10,231 nt of DNA from NCBI GenBank assembly GCA_016205045.1, contig JACQJM010000174.1:1-10231 (forward strand). Reading direction: 5' to 3'. Both the position numbers and the translations under genes were made by a program. Source of the DNA: Elusimicrobiota bacterium. Its GTDB lineage: Bacteria > Elusimicrobiota > Elusimicrobia > JACQJN01. This document shows, piece by piece, positions 1 to 8,626 of this stretch; positions within the stretch are counted from its first letter, which is position 1, and each line of letters begins with the position of its first letter. Below the pieces are notes generated by a model, which made no database searches, was not told the origin of the DNA, and worked only from the letters and a program-made list of their open reading frames with translations.

Positions 1-3000
1 GAGGGATAGTTCACCCAGTCCGCAGCCGTTCCGTTCAACACAGCGATCTGTGAGGTGTTGTGGTAAGCCGCATCGGGCACCAAGATGGTGGAAGAGGGAG
101 CGTTTACATCATAAATGAATTCTCGGTTGGGGATAGGGGACGTGGGATTGCCAGCGGTGTCGTTGACTTGTCCTTCTATCTTATATCTCTTGTTGTTCAC
201 CCAGTTGACCCCGGTGTAGCTCCAGGGAATTCCCACTGTCGCCAACCAAGACGAGGCCACCACCGCAAACTGACTCCCATCCCATTTGGGTTTGGTGGCC
301 CCCGTCTCGGAAATATTGGATATCTGGGTCAACACGGGGGGTTGAGGACCGGCCGGAGAATCGGTGGCATTCCCATACAGAGTGGCTATGGCACGGTTTG
401 TACCGTAGAATGCGTTTGCGCCTGTCGTTGGAGTAGAGAAGGTCACCGTGGGTCCCAAAAAGTCCGCCGTGACGCTGATGGTAGTGCCCGCCTCTAAGTT
501 TGCGGCAAGATCAAACCCATTGATAGAAACCTTATATACCTGACCATTGGTAGAGACTGTAGGGGGATCGTAACTAGCGGGCGGATAGGTCCAGGTGAGG
601 GTGGAGGCGGAGGCTGTGAATTCCACGGGTAACTGGGTCACCGTAGAGGAGCTCCAGCCTAAGGCGTTGGTTCCCTTCCAGTAATAGGTGTCGCCGCCAT
701 ACACATGGAATATTCTTAACTGCAGGCCCGCCGCTCCCGTTTGAAGGCCAGATCCTCCTCCATAAGAAGTGCCGGAGATGGTAGCCGGAGCGGCCGAAAT
801 AAATCCTTCGTCCGTCAAGGACGTCACGCGGGAGACCGGAGGCGTTCCATCCACCGTAAAAGAGACAGAAGTCCAAGGATTCTGTTCGTTCCCACCGTTG
901 GCTCCCATAGGTTGCGACTTATCGAAGGCCCTCGTTTTTAACGTGTAGGATTTGTCGGATACCCAATCCCCAAAAGGCCCAGGGACTGAACCACTGAAGG
1001 GATAGCGCCAAGTGTCTGTACCGATCGTGGTTTGCCAGGCCGTCGCATCCGTTACGGTGTAAGAGCTAAAGGCGCTCCCCGTCCAGTAGTAGCTTGTTCC
1101 TGCCAGCAAATAACTCAGGTGGATCTGAACCTTGTTGAGTTTATCCACCACCCCGGGAAGAGTGGGATCGGAAGCGGTTCCACGCAGGGCGTCGGAGGCA
1201 TCCAGTTGAGAAGGCTTATAATATCCTGTGGCTATGGGGGAAGAAATCAATGTGGTAGGCGGATCTTTATCCCACACAAAACTATAAGACGAAACGTTGG
1301 CCGCAAATCCATTCTGAGAGTTGGCGGCTTTGTCGTATGCTTGAGATAAAAGGAGGTATTTCTTTGCTGAGGTGAGCTGTGACGATAAGCTGCCGTGAGA
1401 ATATGTCCAGGAGTCCGTCCCGGACACGATATTAAAGCTGGACTGTCCCAATACAAACTGGCCCGCCCCGTCATGCCAGTACTTATCTCCCGCCAGGTCA
1501 TAAATCTGCAGCTCCACCCGATCCAGATCAGACTTCAGATTGGGAGTCCAAACCCCTGAAGGATCCGCCGAGGTTCCCGTGATGGAAGTGACGGCATTCA
1601 GCACCTGATTGGGCGTGGGCGTCAACATTCCCGAGTTGGGAATTGACGTGTCGAAAGTCACGGTGAAGGAGATCATGTTGTTCTCCACGCCTTCTTTATT
1701 GCCCGCTTTATCTTGAGGAGCCAAAAGGATGCGGTAATTTTTACCATCCAAGAGCGAGGAGTTGGCCGCCGTGGCACTGGACCAGTTCACAGTGGTGGCG
1801 GGAGTGAATGAAGTGGGGATGTCATTTTGGGGAATCAGGGCGGTAAAGGAGCTGCCCGCCCAATACGTTCCCGCATTCAAATCCTTAAATCGAATAAATA
1901 CCTTATCTAAGGAAGGCTGGCTTATATTTTCCAAATCGGTAGCGGTTCCTGAAAGGGTAGGCAGGGTTTTCACAAATTGGGAGCCGGGAGCTAGAATCAC
2001 TCCAGTGGGTTTGGAATTGTCTATCACGATGTTTCTTTGCGTGATAGGATTCTGGCCCACCTCCCCTTGGCATTTATTGGCATCGTTACACCCTACGGAA
2101 GTAAAGGAGTAGGAAGAGTTATTCATAATAAACGCCGCCGATCCCGTGATGCCCTGGCTCCATACCCCTGCCGCGTGGTTCACCCAAGTCCAGGTATCCA
2201 CATCCACCCAGGTTTGGGTGGGCTCGTACCACCAACTTGTGGGGGACGTCAACCTCTGGAGATGTATCCGCACGCTCTGGCTGGCTCTCAAGTTGGTTCC
2301 GGTTCCGGAGGTGATGGTCACATTGGAGAAGTTATAGTTAGTGAGGTCCGGCCCGTTAGGTCCCAAAATGACGGTGTTAGCGGGAGGCACCGAGGTGGTG
2401 AATGTGAACTTCACGTGGTTTTTATTGTCCTGCGCAGCCGCTTGTGTGAGCTCAATATTATCCACCGTGTCCGTGGAAAATGTGAGCACATGGTAAGAAG
2501 ACCCATCCACCCAGCCGTTCCCTCCCACAGGCACTTGAGAAGTGTCCAGGACCCAGTTGGATCCAAACACCTGGAAAAATTTACGGTTGCCCGTAAATCC
2601 TCCCGCCGATGTGGTGGAGGTTAGACAGGCCGCCATATTGGGGTTGCCTGCGGAATCCAAACAGACGTCCACGTAAGTAACCCCCAAACCAGATTCCGCA
2701 TCAGAGGCCGTTCCGGCCACAGAAAGCACGGCAGCCGGTTGAGCTCCATTGGCCGGCTGGGTGGCCACCGTCACGGGAGCCAGTTTATCTATCTTCATCC
2801 AACGCACGTTATAGTTCTGGCTGGGATAGGCCGGCGTGGGAGGCACCTCCACATTGGGAGCCGATTGGTTGCTGGAGTTTAAGGCGGAGTCCTTGGCCCG
2901 CAAACTCACGCGGTATCTTTTTCCGTTCTGCATGGATTCCCAAACCGAGTTGGCCGAACCGATGCCCGTGTTGAATGTCCAACTGGAAGATTGAGGCGAC

Positions 3001-5378
3001 ATATCCTTCCAGGTGGTATCGTTGGAGCAGCTGGTGTCGAACCCGGAACTTCCGTAACACAGCCCCGTCACCTGGGGATCATAGACTTGAACCTGCTGCA
3101 AAATGACAGATCCTCCGGAACCTTTTCCGCTGACCGGCAGATCCGCCGCGGTTCCTATAATGGAAGCTATTTGATACGTGGTGTTGGAGGAGTACCATAC
3201 ATCATGGAGCGGAGACACCACCGAAGAAGAAGGCACCTGCACTTCCCAACGGAACACCGCGTTGAGCGTACTGGAAGCAGTTTTATTCTGATACCCGTAC
3301 TGACTGGTCACCAAGTCTTGAGTCCAGACATACAGGAAAAAGGTATCGGTGGATTGAGTGGTGTTGAAGAAGTGTGTATCATCCGGGCCCGCATCCACTC
3401 CCATGGACCAGTTCTGGTTATTTTTATCCACCCCCGTGATGCGGTTGTCGTCCCGATTGGCACACCAGAAATCTCCGCTGCAGGCCAGGCGGGACCACCA
3501 TTTATTGTCGCTGACCCTTTGCACTCCCACATACACCGCCTCCACGTCGGCGGGCTGGGCATCCGAACCGATGGGGCCGTCCCGGGCGGTTCCCGCGATG
3601 GAGATGGGAGTGCTGGCCCCATAGGTTGTGTTGGAAGAGATGTTGGTCACCGCGAATGTGGGCGCGGTTTTATCGAACGTGAACGACCAATTTTTAATGA
3701 TCGAGTTAGGATTAGATCCTGCTCCGTCAAAAGCCTTAAACTGAATGTAGTAGTTGCGCCCATCAATCCAGGATACCGCGGTAGCTAGAGAAATTTGGTA
3801 ATTAGGGGTGGTGGTGCTCCCCGCCGCGTTCCAGACATCGGGATTTCCTGGGTTGCAGGTGGAAGGGGAACACCACTGGCCCAATAAAGCATTCCACTGA
3901 ACATCTCCGGCCGCACCGTTGTACCGCAGATTGTACTGGACGTTGGTCACACCCGATCCTGAATCTGACGCCGCGATGCGGATGCTGGTCAAGGGGTTGG
4001 TGCTTTGGTACAACCCTACCGTGGATGTGGTGGAAAGAAGAATGCTTCCGTTGTCCAAGGCCCCGGTGCTGTATCCCACGACCGTCACGGAGGGAGGATT
4101 CGGGTCTAACCGCAAAAAGCCGGTGTACATCCCGATGGGAACCGTTGCGGTGCCGGTGGAGTTTCCAGCTCCATCCTGAGCATAGATCTCCACGCGATAT
4201 ACATTCCCATCCACGAAATTTGTGACCAGGCTAGGCCCATTCCAGGACCAAGACGTGGGAGTGTTTGTGCTTGTGGGAGTTACCTGAGTGTCTTTCCAGG
4301 CTTGCGCGGGTTGAAGCGTAGCATCCATCAGATTTGTCTGAGGATTCAGCCACTTCACGATACTCCCGGAACCATCATTGTTCAACTCTCCCACACGGGC
4401 AAAAACATGCTGCGTGTACACACCATCAGCCACATTGTCAATAATGGTTCCCGAGGCGACAGAAAAGGATGTCATCCAGGTAGCCGTGTTGGAGCTTTGG
4501 GACAGACCCCCAGGACCAGAGCGGGCAACGGTAGGAGCGTGGGTGTCATAGATCACGCGGAAAGAGGTGTTGTCCGCTCCCCCTGTGGATTGATCCACAA
4601 CAAAGTCGGCTCCGTCCTTAACCCGCGTCGCTATTTTATATTTACGCCCGCTTTGGAAATTAGGCAACTTGATGCTTGTGCCCGCGTTGATGTCCACGTT
4701 CACGCTTCCCACAATGGCGGGGCTGAATATCGTGACAGGAGTGTTGGGAGAGGTTGTGGAAAGCCAAATCTCCACCCCTGAAGCTCCTAAATTCCCGCTC
4801 TCGTCAAACGCTTTCCAGGTGGTGGTGGAGCCCTCCTGCACGTTTTCCCCCATGTTCACATCCTGGACCATGATGCTGGAAATCGTGACCCCGGTTCCTA
4901 TATCAGAGAACGTGTAGGTGATATTGTTGATGGTGTTTGTGGACCCAGACTGTGGCAAACTCAAAGAAACGCCGGGAGGAAAGCGATCTAAAGTAACCGC
5001 CACTGTACTCACGAAACCGGATCGGTAAGGATCCCCTCTGCCCCCATCCGAAGTTTTGGCCCGGGCAGCAATCTCAAATTCTCCATCGTATGTCGCGGCC
5101 AAACCCGCGGTATTGAAGGGGTAGGCATAAAACGTGTTTCCCGAGGAAAGAGTCCCTCCCCCCGCCACCACATCCTTCCATTTGGCCTCCTCATCCGAGA
5201 AGCTGGTGGTCATGATGGTTCCGTTCCAGAACTGTCCGCTGGTCAAGTGCTTTACCCTTACGTTCGCCGCGTTCACCGAGGTCTGATCTTGGACGAGTTG
5301 GTTGAACCCCAGATAGCCAACGACTTGAGTGAGGCCCTGACTGACACCCGCTGCTGGAGAAGTAATAGAGGCAGTAGG
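1..5378 (-). repeat. Tandem Ig-like protein repeats R1-R13 plus start of R14
   Basis: Repeats of about 119-148 residues start near residues 746, 880, 1028, 1175, 1320, 1466, 1613, 1745, 1868, 1990, 2118, 2260, 2388 and 2507. The shared pattern is a D-x-x-x-P linker (FDKTAP, FDTSIP, VDGTPP, YDVNAP), then a strand ending in I-x-G-T-A-x-D (SIIGTAADL, LSGTATD, LRGTASDP), an aromatic Y-W-x-G turn (TYWAGSSF, YYWTGSAF, KYWHDGAG), a W-S/T-Y strand (SWTYSHG, TWRYPF, PWSYTG), and an (F/V)x(D/N)Gxx-Y strand followed by A-x-D-x-A-G-N. This is the usual layout of bacterial extracytoplasmic Ig-like repeats. The repeats have diverged in sequence and no near-identical DNA copies were seen, so the array is old rather than recently amplified. 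R4-R8 each carry one pair of cysteines; the other repeats carry none. Confidence 0.85.
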
Positions 5379-7613
5379 GATGGTCACGTAGAATGTTGTC
5401 CCAGCCGTGAGAGCTGAACCTGAGGAAGGGTTGGTGACCCAGACCTGAAACGGACCCCCGCTGGCGATGGTGGTGGATATTTTAAGGAAGGCGGTGATTG
5501 TGGCATGGTTTGCTCCATAGGTCATAGAGGCCACGCTTATATCGCTGATGGCATTTTGATTGGAGTCCTTGAATGTGATGGCTGCCGTGTTTGTGCTGGG
5601 AACCGTGGTGGCGTTAGGTGTCCAGTTCATAAAATTGGAACCATTGATGATCAGGGCCCGGCTGACCCCGGTGGTGCCATTGTTGTTGGGAAACATGCCT
5701 CCTGAAGGATATCCCCCATTTTGGTCCGATACTCCTGCAATGGTGGGATTAGGCAAATTTAAGGTGGTGGTGTAGTTGATGGTTTGTGCGCGGTTTCTAT
5801 CGTAATAGGAAGGGTACTCTTGGCCATCAGGAAAAACTAACCGCCAGTCGTAAAGATAGTCCCCCGCGGTGACAAACGTGGATAGGGTTACAGTGGCCCT
5901 CATGTGAGTCTTGGGAGTGCCGGCCGCAGGATCCCACCAAACCGTGGAGGAGACCTTGATCTCACTCTGAGTTTCACTGGATTTGAGCACCAGGAACTTG
6001 ATCACGGTGCTGTTGACGATCTCGAAATTTGTGCCCGTGATGTCTAAATCATAGGTGGACTTGGAAAGATAAGCGGGTTCCCCCGCGACCGTTTCCGTGG
6101 TAATCGCGGTAACGCTCGGAATAGCAAAAGACGAAACAATAATCTTGTCGAAATACACATTGTTCGTGTCGCTCCATATAATGGGCAGAGACTCGTTGGG
6201 GGTCCCCCAGAAACCCAGCTTCGGGTATGCGTAGGTTGCATTCGCATCCGATTTAAACGTCTTGACTGCGGAGCACTTGGAAGCGTCAAAAGCGGTGGAG
6301 GGGCACACCACGTATTTAACCGCGGTGGCATCCGCACTGGTGTAGGCCATGTAGACATCCTTCCCTCCCCCTGATTTGTCCACAGTAGAAAGCGTAGGAT
6401 GACGGATGGGGAGGGCCGCCGTCCCGCTCGTATCTAAAGTAAGCGTGGGCGTGTTGCTGGAAACAGCCACACGCTTGCGGTAGACCAGGTCCCCCCCGTC
6501 GTTGATCCAGACAAAATGGGCGGTGCTTGTGTTGATTTCATTCAAAGAAGCGATCCCGAACCCCTCCTCATCTCCTACGGTCACTATGGCATGCTGAACA
6601 TCAGTCAAGATGATGCTGTCGGAAGCGGTCACCCGTGCGCTCCCAGAGCTCAACGCGACGATCGCCCCATCTCCCGCATTCGACGTCTCAAGGTTATCCA
6701 CCCTCAAGCCCAGAGCAACCTGAGCCTGCCCATTTTCCAAAATAGGCGCCACCGTGGGCACACTGATCAGCTCGGAGGTGGCATCGAAGCTGGTATCACT
6801 CCCCTCCATGCAGTAGGAGTACACCTTGACCGTGTCTGTGCCTGTGTAGGCAGTCAGATCGGATCTTAGGTTGGTGACCCCAATGGTCCCCATCCCCGTG
6901 TAAACTCCATTGGTGATAATGCTTCTATTGGTATCTGCGAACACAGAGACGTAATCGCCTCCTGTGGAACTGGAGTAAACCACCACGGCGGACTTGTTTG
7001 TCCTTGGATCATACCACTGGTTGCTCCCGTTGGCTACTTTTTGACAGGTCGTAGTTCCCAAACGCAGAGTCATCCTCTGGCGGCGGATTCCCGAGGTGGG
7101 GTCCCAAGTAATAGAGCCATCGTTGTTGAGAGTCCCCCACCTCAAAAACACCTTGTTTCCCGTGGCGTCCGCCATGACCCCGTTGGTTGTGGATCCCGAT
7201 CCCGTGGTTTCGGTTCCACCATCTGCCGCCGCGACGTAGACCCGGTTTAGGTTGGAGACATACCAAACGCTGGGAGTAGGAGCAGCCGCATCCGGAGCTG
7301 TCTGAAGAAATGGAAACACATCTGCCTGAGTCACCCAGTTTCCGCTTTCATCCTTGGCCTTCCAATCAATTCCATCCGAAGAATATCGGTACACCACACG
7401 GTCGGAGTTGGTGGCTTTAAAAAATATCCAGTATCCCTTGCCGGGGACATAGATGAGATTTTTCTGTCCGGAGTATCCCGTATTCGCGCCCCCTGTTCCC
7501 ACCGTCCTTTCCGCGCCCCACAGACCGGGAAAAGAAGAAAGCATGAAAAGAGCAGTGAAAAACACCCCCCACCCTTTTCTTGCCGTCAATTTATTCAGGC
7601 TTGGCATGATCAT
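1..7613 (-). CDS. Giant secreted beta-propeller / TIG / tandem Ig-like repeat surface protein (3' end outside window)
   Basis: One uninterrupted frame of 2537 codons runs from the ATG at 7613 to the left edge, where it is still open; I checked the codon phase at about fifteen places and found no frameshift. Residues 1-34 are a signal peptide (basic KLTARKGWG, then hydrophobic VFFTALFMLSS), so the protein is exported. Residues about 35-490 are beta-rich with blade-like motifs (YVPGKGYWIFFKA, VVYRYSSDGIDW, HFVWINDGGDLVYRK), suggesting a sialidase/BNR-like beta-propeller. Residues about 495-745 hold two IPT/TIG-like domains (LDITGTNF, LIINGSNF). From 746 on there are 13 complete Ig-like repeats and the start of a 14th. 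The start is the ATG directly after the HEAT gene's stop (TAAATG), with a weak AAGAGA ribosome site 11 nt upstream, so translation is probably coupled. An in-frame ATG two codons later is an alternative start. Function is inferred as adhesin or surface fibre. No catalytic motif or C-terminal anchor is visible, and the anchor may lie outside the window. Confidence 0.93.
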   Translation of the reverse strand, partial: MIMPSLNKLTARKGWGVFFTALFMLSSFPGLWGAERTVGTGGANTGYSGQKNLIYVPGKGYWIFFKATNSDRVVYRYSSDGIDWKAKDESGNWVTQADVFPFLQTAPDAAAPTPSVWYVSNLNRVYVAAADGGTETTGSGSTTNGVMADATGNKVFLRWGTLNNDGSITWDPTSGIRRQRMTLRLGTTTCQKVANGSNQWYDPRTNKSAVVVYSSSTGGDYVSVFADTNRSIITNGVYTGMGTIGVTNLRSDLTAYTGTDTVKVYSYCMEGSDTSFDATSELISVPTVAPILENGQAQVALGLRVDNLETSNAGDGAIVALSSGSARVTASDSIILTDVQHAIVTVGDEEGFGIASLNEINTSTAHFVWINDGGDLVYRKRVAVSSNTPTLTLDTSGTAALPIRHPTLSTVDKSGGGKDVYMAYTSADATAVKYVVCPSTAFDASKCSAVKTFKSDANATYAYPKLGFWGTPNESLPIIWSDTNNVYFDKIIVSSFAIPSVTAITTETVAGEPAYLSKSTYDLDITGTNFEIVNSTVIKFLVLKSSETQSEIKVSSTVWWDPAAGTPKTHMRATVTLSTFVTAGDYLYDWRLVFPDGQEYPSYYDRNRAQTINYTTTLNLPNPTIAGVSDQNGGYPSGGMFPNNNGTTGVSRALIINGSNFMNWTPNATTVPSTNTAAITFKDSNQNAISDISVASMTYGANHATITAFLKISTTIASGGPFQVWVTNPSSGSALTAGTTFYVTIPTASITSPAAGVSQGLTQVVGYLGFNQLVQDQTSVNAANVRVKHLTSGQFWNGTIMTTSFSDEEAKWKDVVAGGGTLSSGNTFYAYPFNTAGLAATYDGEFEIAARAKTSDGGRGDPYRSGFVSTVAVTLDRFPPGVSLSLPQSGSTNTINNITYTFSDIGTGVTISSIMVQDVNMGENVQEGSTTTWKAFDESGNLGASGVEIWLSTTSPNTPVTIFSPAIVGSVNVDINAGTSIKLPNFQSGRKYKIATRVKDGADFVVDQSTGGADNTSFRVIYDTHAPTVARSGPGGLSQSSNTATWMTSFSVASGTIIDNVADGVYTQHVFARVGELNNDGSGSIVKWLNPQTNLMDATLQPAQAWKDTQVTPTSTNTPTSWSWNGPSLVTNFVDGNVYRVEIYAQDGAGNSTGTATVPIGMYTGFLRLDPNPPSVTVVGYSTGALDNGSILLSTTSTVGLYQSTNPLTSIRIAASDSGSGVTNVQYNLRYNGAAGDVQWNALLGQWCSPSTCNPGNPDVWNAAGSTTTPNYQISLATAVSWIDGRNYYIQFKAFDGAGSNPNSIIKNWSFTFDKTAPTFAVTNISSNTTYGASTPISIAGTARDGPIGSDAQPADVEAVYVGVQRVSDNKWWSRLACSGDFWCANRDDNRITGVDKNNQNWSMGVDAGPDDTHFFNTTQSTDTFFLYVWTQDLVTSQYGYQNKTASSTLNAVFRWEVQVPSSSVVSPLHDVWYSSNTTYQIASIIGTAADLPVSGKGSGGSVILQQVQVYDPQVTGLCYGSSGFDTSCSNDTTWKDMSPQSSSWTFNTGIGSANSVWESMQNGKRYRVSLRAKDSALNSSNQSAPNVEVPPTPAYPSQNYNVRWMKIDKLAPVTVATQPANGAQPAAVLSVAGTASDAESGLGVTYVDVCLDSAGNPNMAACLTSTTSAGGFTGNRKFFQVFGSNWVLDTSQVPVGGNGWVDGSSYHVLTFSTDTVDNIELTQAAAQDNKNHVKFTFTTSVPPANTVILGPNGPDLTNYNFSNVTITSGTGTNLRASQSVRIHLQRLTSPTSWWYEPTQTWVDVDTWTWVNHAAGVWSQGITGSAAFIMNNSSYSFTSVGCNDANKCQGEVGQNPITQRNIVIDNSKPTGVILAPGSQFVKTLPTLSGTATDLENISQPSLDKVFIRFKDLNAGTYWAGSSFTALIPQNDIPTSFTPATTVNWSSATAANSSLLDGKNYRILLAPQDKAGNKEGVENNMISFTVTFDTSIPNSGMLTPTPNQVLNAVTSITGTSADPSGVWTPNLKSDLDRVELQIYDLAGDKYWHDGAGQFVLGQSSFNIVSGTDSWTYSHGSLSSQLTSAKKYLLLSQAYDKAANSQNGFAANVSSYSFVWDKDPPTTLISSPIATGYYKPSQLDASDALRGTASDPTLPGVVDKLNKVQIHLSYLLAGTSYYWTGSAFSSYTVTDATAWQTTIGTDTWRYPFSGSVPGPFGDWVSDKSYTLKTRAFDKSQPMGANGGNEQNPWTSVSFTVDGTPPVSRVTSLTDEGFISAAPATISGTSYGGGSGLQTGAAGLQLRIFHVYGGDTYYWKGTNALGWSSSTVTQLPVEFTASASTLTWTYPPASYDPPTVSTNGQVYKVSINGFDLAANLEAGTTISVTADFLGPTVTFSTPTTGANAFYGTNRAIATLYGNATDSPAGPQPPVLTQISNISETGATKPKWDGSQFAVVASSWLATVGIPWSYTGVNWVNNKRYKIEGQVNDTAGNPTSPIPNREFIYDVNAPSSTILVPDAAYHNTSQIAVLNGTAADWVNYP

Positions 7614-8543
7614 TTATGACCGTATCTCTTTTAAAGCTTCCGTGGCCAACCTTCTGACTTCTGCGTTTGGATCCTTCTGAGCGGCTCGCAGAGCCTCCAC
7701 AACCGGCTTAGACTTGGACCCTATCTTTCCCAAAGCCAGCGCGGCACTCCATCGCACCTTAGGCTGAGGGTCTTTAAGACCTTTCACCAAGTGAGGAACC
7801 GCATTTTTGTCTCCGATCAACCCCAGGGCCACCGCCGCATAAGCACGGACGTCCTCATCCTGGCTTTTCAAAGCATTTGCGATTTCGGGAAAGTATTTCT
7901 TGGCCTTGGGGCTAGAGACTCTCAACAAAGCCGTGCCACAGTAGTTTTTAATCTCAGGGTCTTGCATCGCGGACAAAAAGGCCGGAATCTGGTCCGCGGA
8001 TTCGGGCCCACTCAACTGATTTAAAGCGGTTCCCGCAAAGCTTCTCAAATCAGGATCGTGGATCAAGACTTCTAGAACCCTGGGCACCGCGGGAGATCCA
8101 ATTCTCTCTAAAACCAAAGAAAGTCGCGCTTTTGCCTTGGGTTTCGCTCCTTTCATTCCCCTCAAAATCTCAGGGACACCCTCCGCTCCCCTACCCGCCA
8201 AAACCTCTGCCACTCCTTTTCGAGCTTGGGGGTCGGGGTTTTTAAGTTTTTCCACAAGCGCCGGAATAGAGTGCAGAGACAAATCTTCCTGGGAACTTGG
8301 TTCTTGAGCCAAGACACTCCCGGCGCACAATCCCCCAAAAACAAAAACCCCTACTAACGCGCGTGTTGCGCGCGCACCCCTTCGCTCTGCCGAGCTTCGA
8401 GCACTTGGTCGCAGACCCATCTCCGATGTGTGCCCCCGCCCGGAGGTCAGGGACCATTGAAGCCCCTGAGGGGCGTGAGGCACCTGCTCGGGCGCGCGTA
8501 TAAGGGTAAAATCTTTGAAGGACCAATTTCTTTTATTCATCAC
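7614..8543 (-). CDS. Secreted HEAT-repeat protein
   Basis: 309 codons from a GTG at 8543 (or the ATG next to it at 8540) to a TAA at 7616-7614. Residues about 90-309 form roughly seven HEAT-like units of about 31 residues (for example IPALVEKLKNPDPQARKGVA, AVPHLVKGLKDPQPKVRWSA, ALALGKIG). These are alpha-solenoid repeats of the HEAT_2/PBS-lyase type, which act as protein-binding scaffolds rather than enzymes. A hydrophobic stretch at residues 62-78 (ALVGVFVFGGLCAGSVLAQ) is a typical signal-peptide core, but it sits too far from the first start codon. A 45-codon in-frame insertion bounded by direct repeats explains this: without it the N-terminus would read MNKRNWSFKDFTLIR-ALVGVFVF, a normal signal peptide. 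The ATG at 8420 is an alternative start that restores a short but arginine-rich signal peptide. The gap of 83 nt to the upstream gene shows no terminator. The gene abuts the giant gene, so the two proteins may act together, for example in its export or assembly (inference). Confidence 0.88.
   Translation of the reverse strand: MMNKRNWSFKDFTLIRAPEQVPHAPQGLQWSLTSGRGHTSEMGLRPSARSSAERRGARATRALVGVFVFGGLCAGSVLAQEPSSQEDLSLHSIPALVEKLKNPDPQARKGVAEVLAGRGAEGVPEILRGMKGAKPKAKARLSLVLERIGSPAVPRVLEVLIHDPDLRSFAGTALNQLSGPESADQIPAFLSAMQDPEIKNYCGTALLRVSSPKAKKYFPEIANALKSQDEDVRAYAAVALGLIGDKNAVPHLVKGLKDPQPKVRWSAALALGKIGSKSKPVVEALRAAQKDPNAEVRRLATEALKEIRS
8358..8499 (-). mobile_element. 135-nt in-frame insertion in the HEAT-protein signal-peptide region, with 7-bp flanking direct repeats
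   Basis: The heptamer ACGCGCG (minus strand) occurs at 8499-8493 and again at 8364-8358. Both copies are read in the same codon phase, giving Arg-Ala at residues 16-17 and 61-62, so the interval is exactly 45 codons. Removing one repeat plus the interval joins a basic N-terminus directly to the hydrophobic core and restores a textbook signal peptide. The insert translates into low-complexity Arg/Gly/Ser-rich sequence unlike the HEAT body. It contains the 50-bp palindromic repeat (8432-8481) plus about 70 further bases with their own small palindromes (GCTC-GGCA-GAGC; a CGCGC/GCGCG pair). It may be one composite element or two nested insertions. The repeat is GC-alternating, so some of the match could be chance. 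Confidence 0.6.
8430..8483 (-). repeat. 50-bp palindromic dispersed repeat, copy B
   Basis: The core at 8432-8481 matches copy A (9036-9085) at 47 of 50 positions with no gaps. On the minus strand it has closing arms GTGCC (8483-8479) and GGCAC (8434-8430), an inner palindrome GCCCCT-g-AGGGGC, and a small GGTC-cct-GACC palindrome. It lies inside the HEAT gene, where it is read in a different frame from copy A (VPHAPQGLQWSLTSGRG), so it is conserved as nucleic acid and not as peptide. Confidence 0.85.
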
Positions 8544-8626
8544 TTCTTAAACGAAACGGATACGAAGATGACCGACTATTTTTAGAACAGAAACAAAGGA
8601 CGACGGGAACGAGACAGGAAGGAGAG

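Noticed and set aside
3308..3622. Minus-strand frames at 3308-3622, 6044-6358, 7009-7266 and 1247-1501
   Set aside because: Same strand as the giant gene but in another phase; translations show no motif and the main frame is intact across them.
2991..3788. 265-codon plus-strand open frame, and similar ones at 60-497, 2037-2624, 4302-4781 and 6516-6869
   Set aside because: They lie antisense to the continuous 2537-codon frame, have low-complexity Gly/Arg/His/Pro translations without domain motifs, and are explained by the Thr/Ser/Gly/Asn-rich codons of the real gene.
1..5378. CRISPR array or recent DNA tandem repeats
   Set aside because: The periodicity of about 120-148 residues is at protein level only, and I saw no near-identical DNA copies or short direct repeats with spacers.
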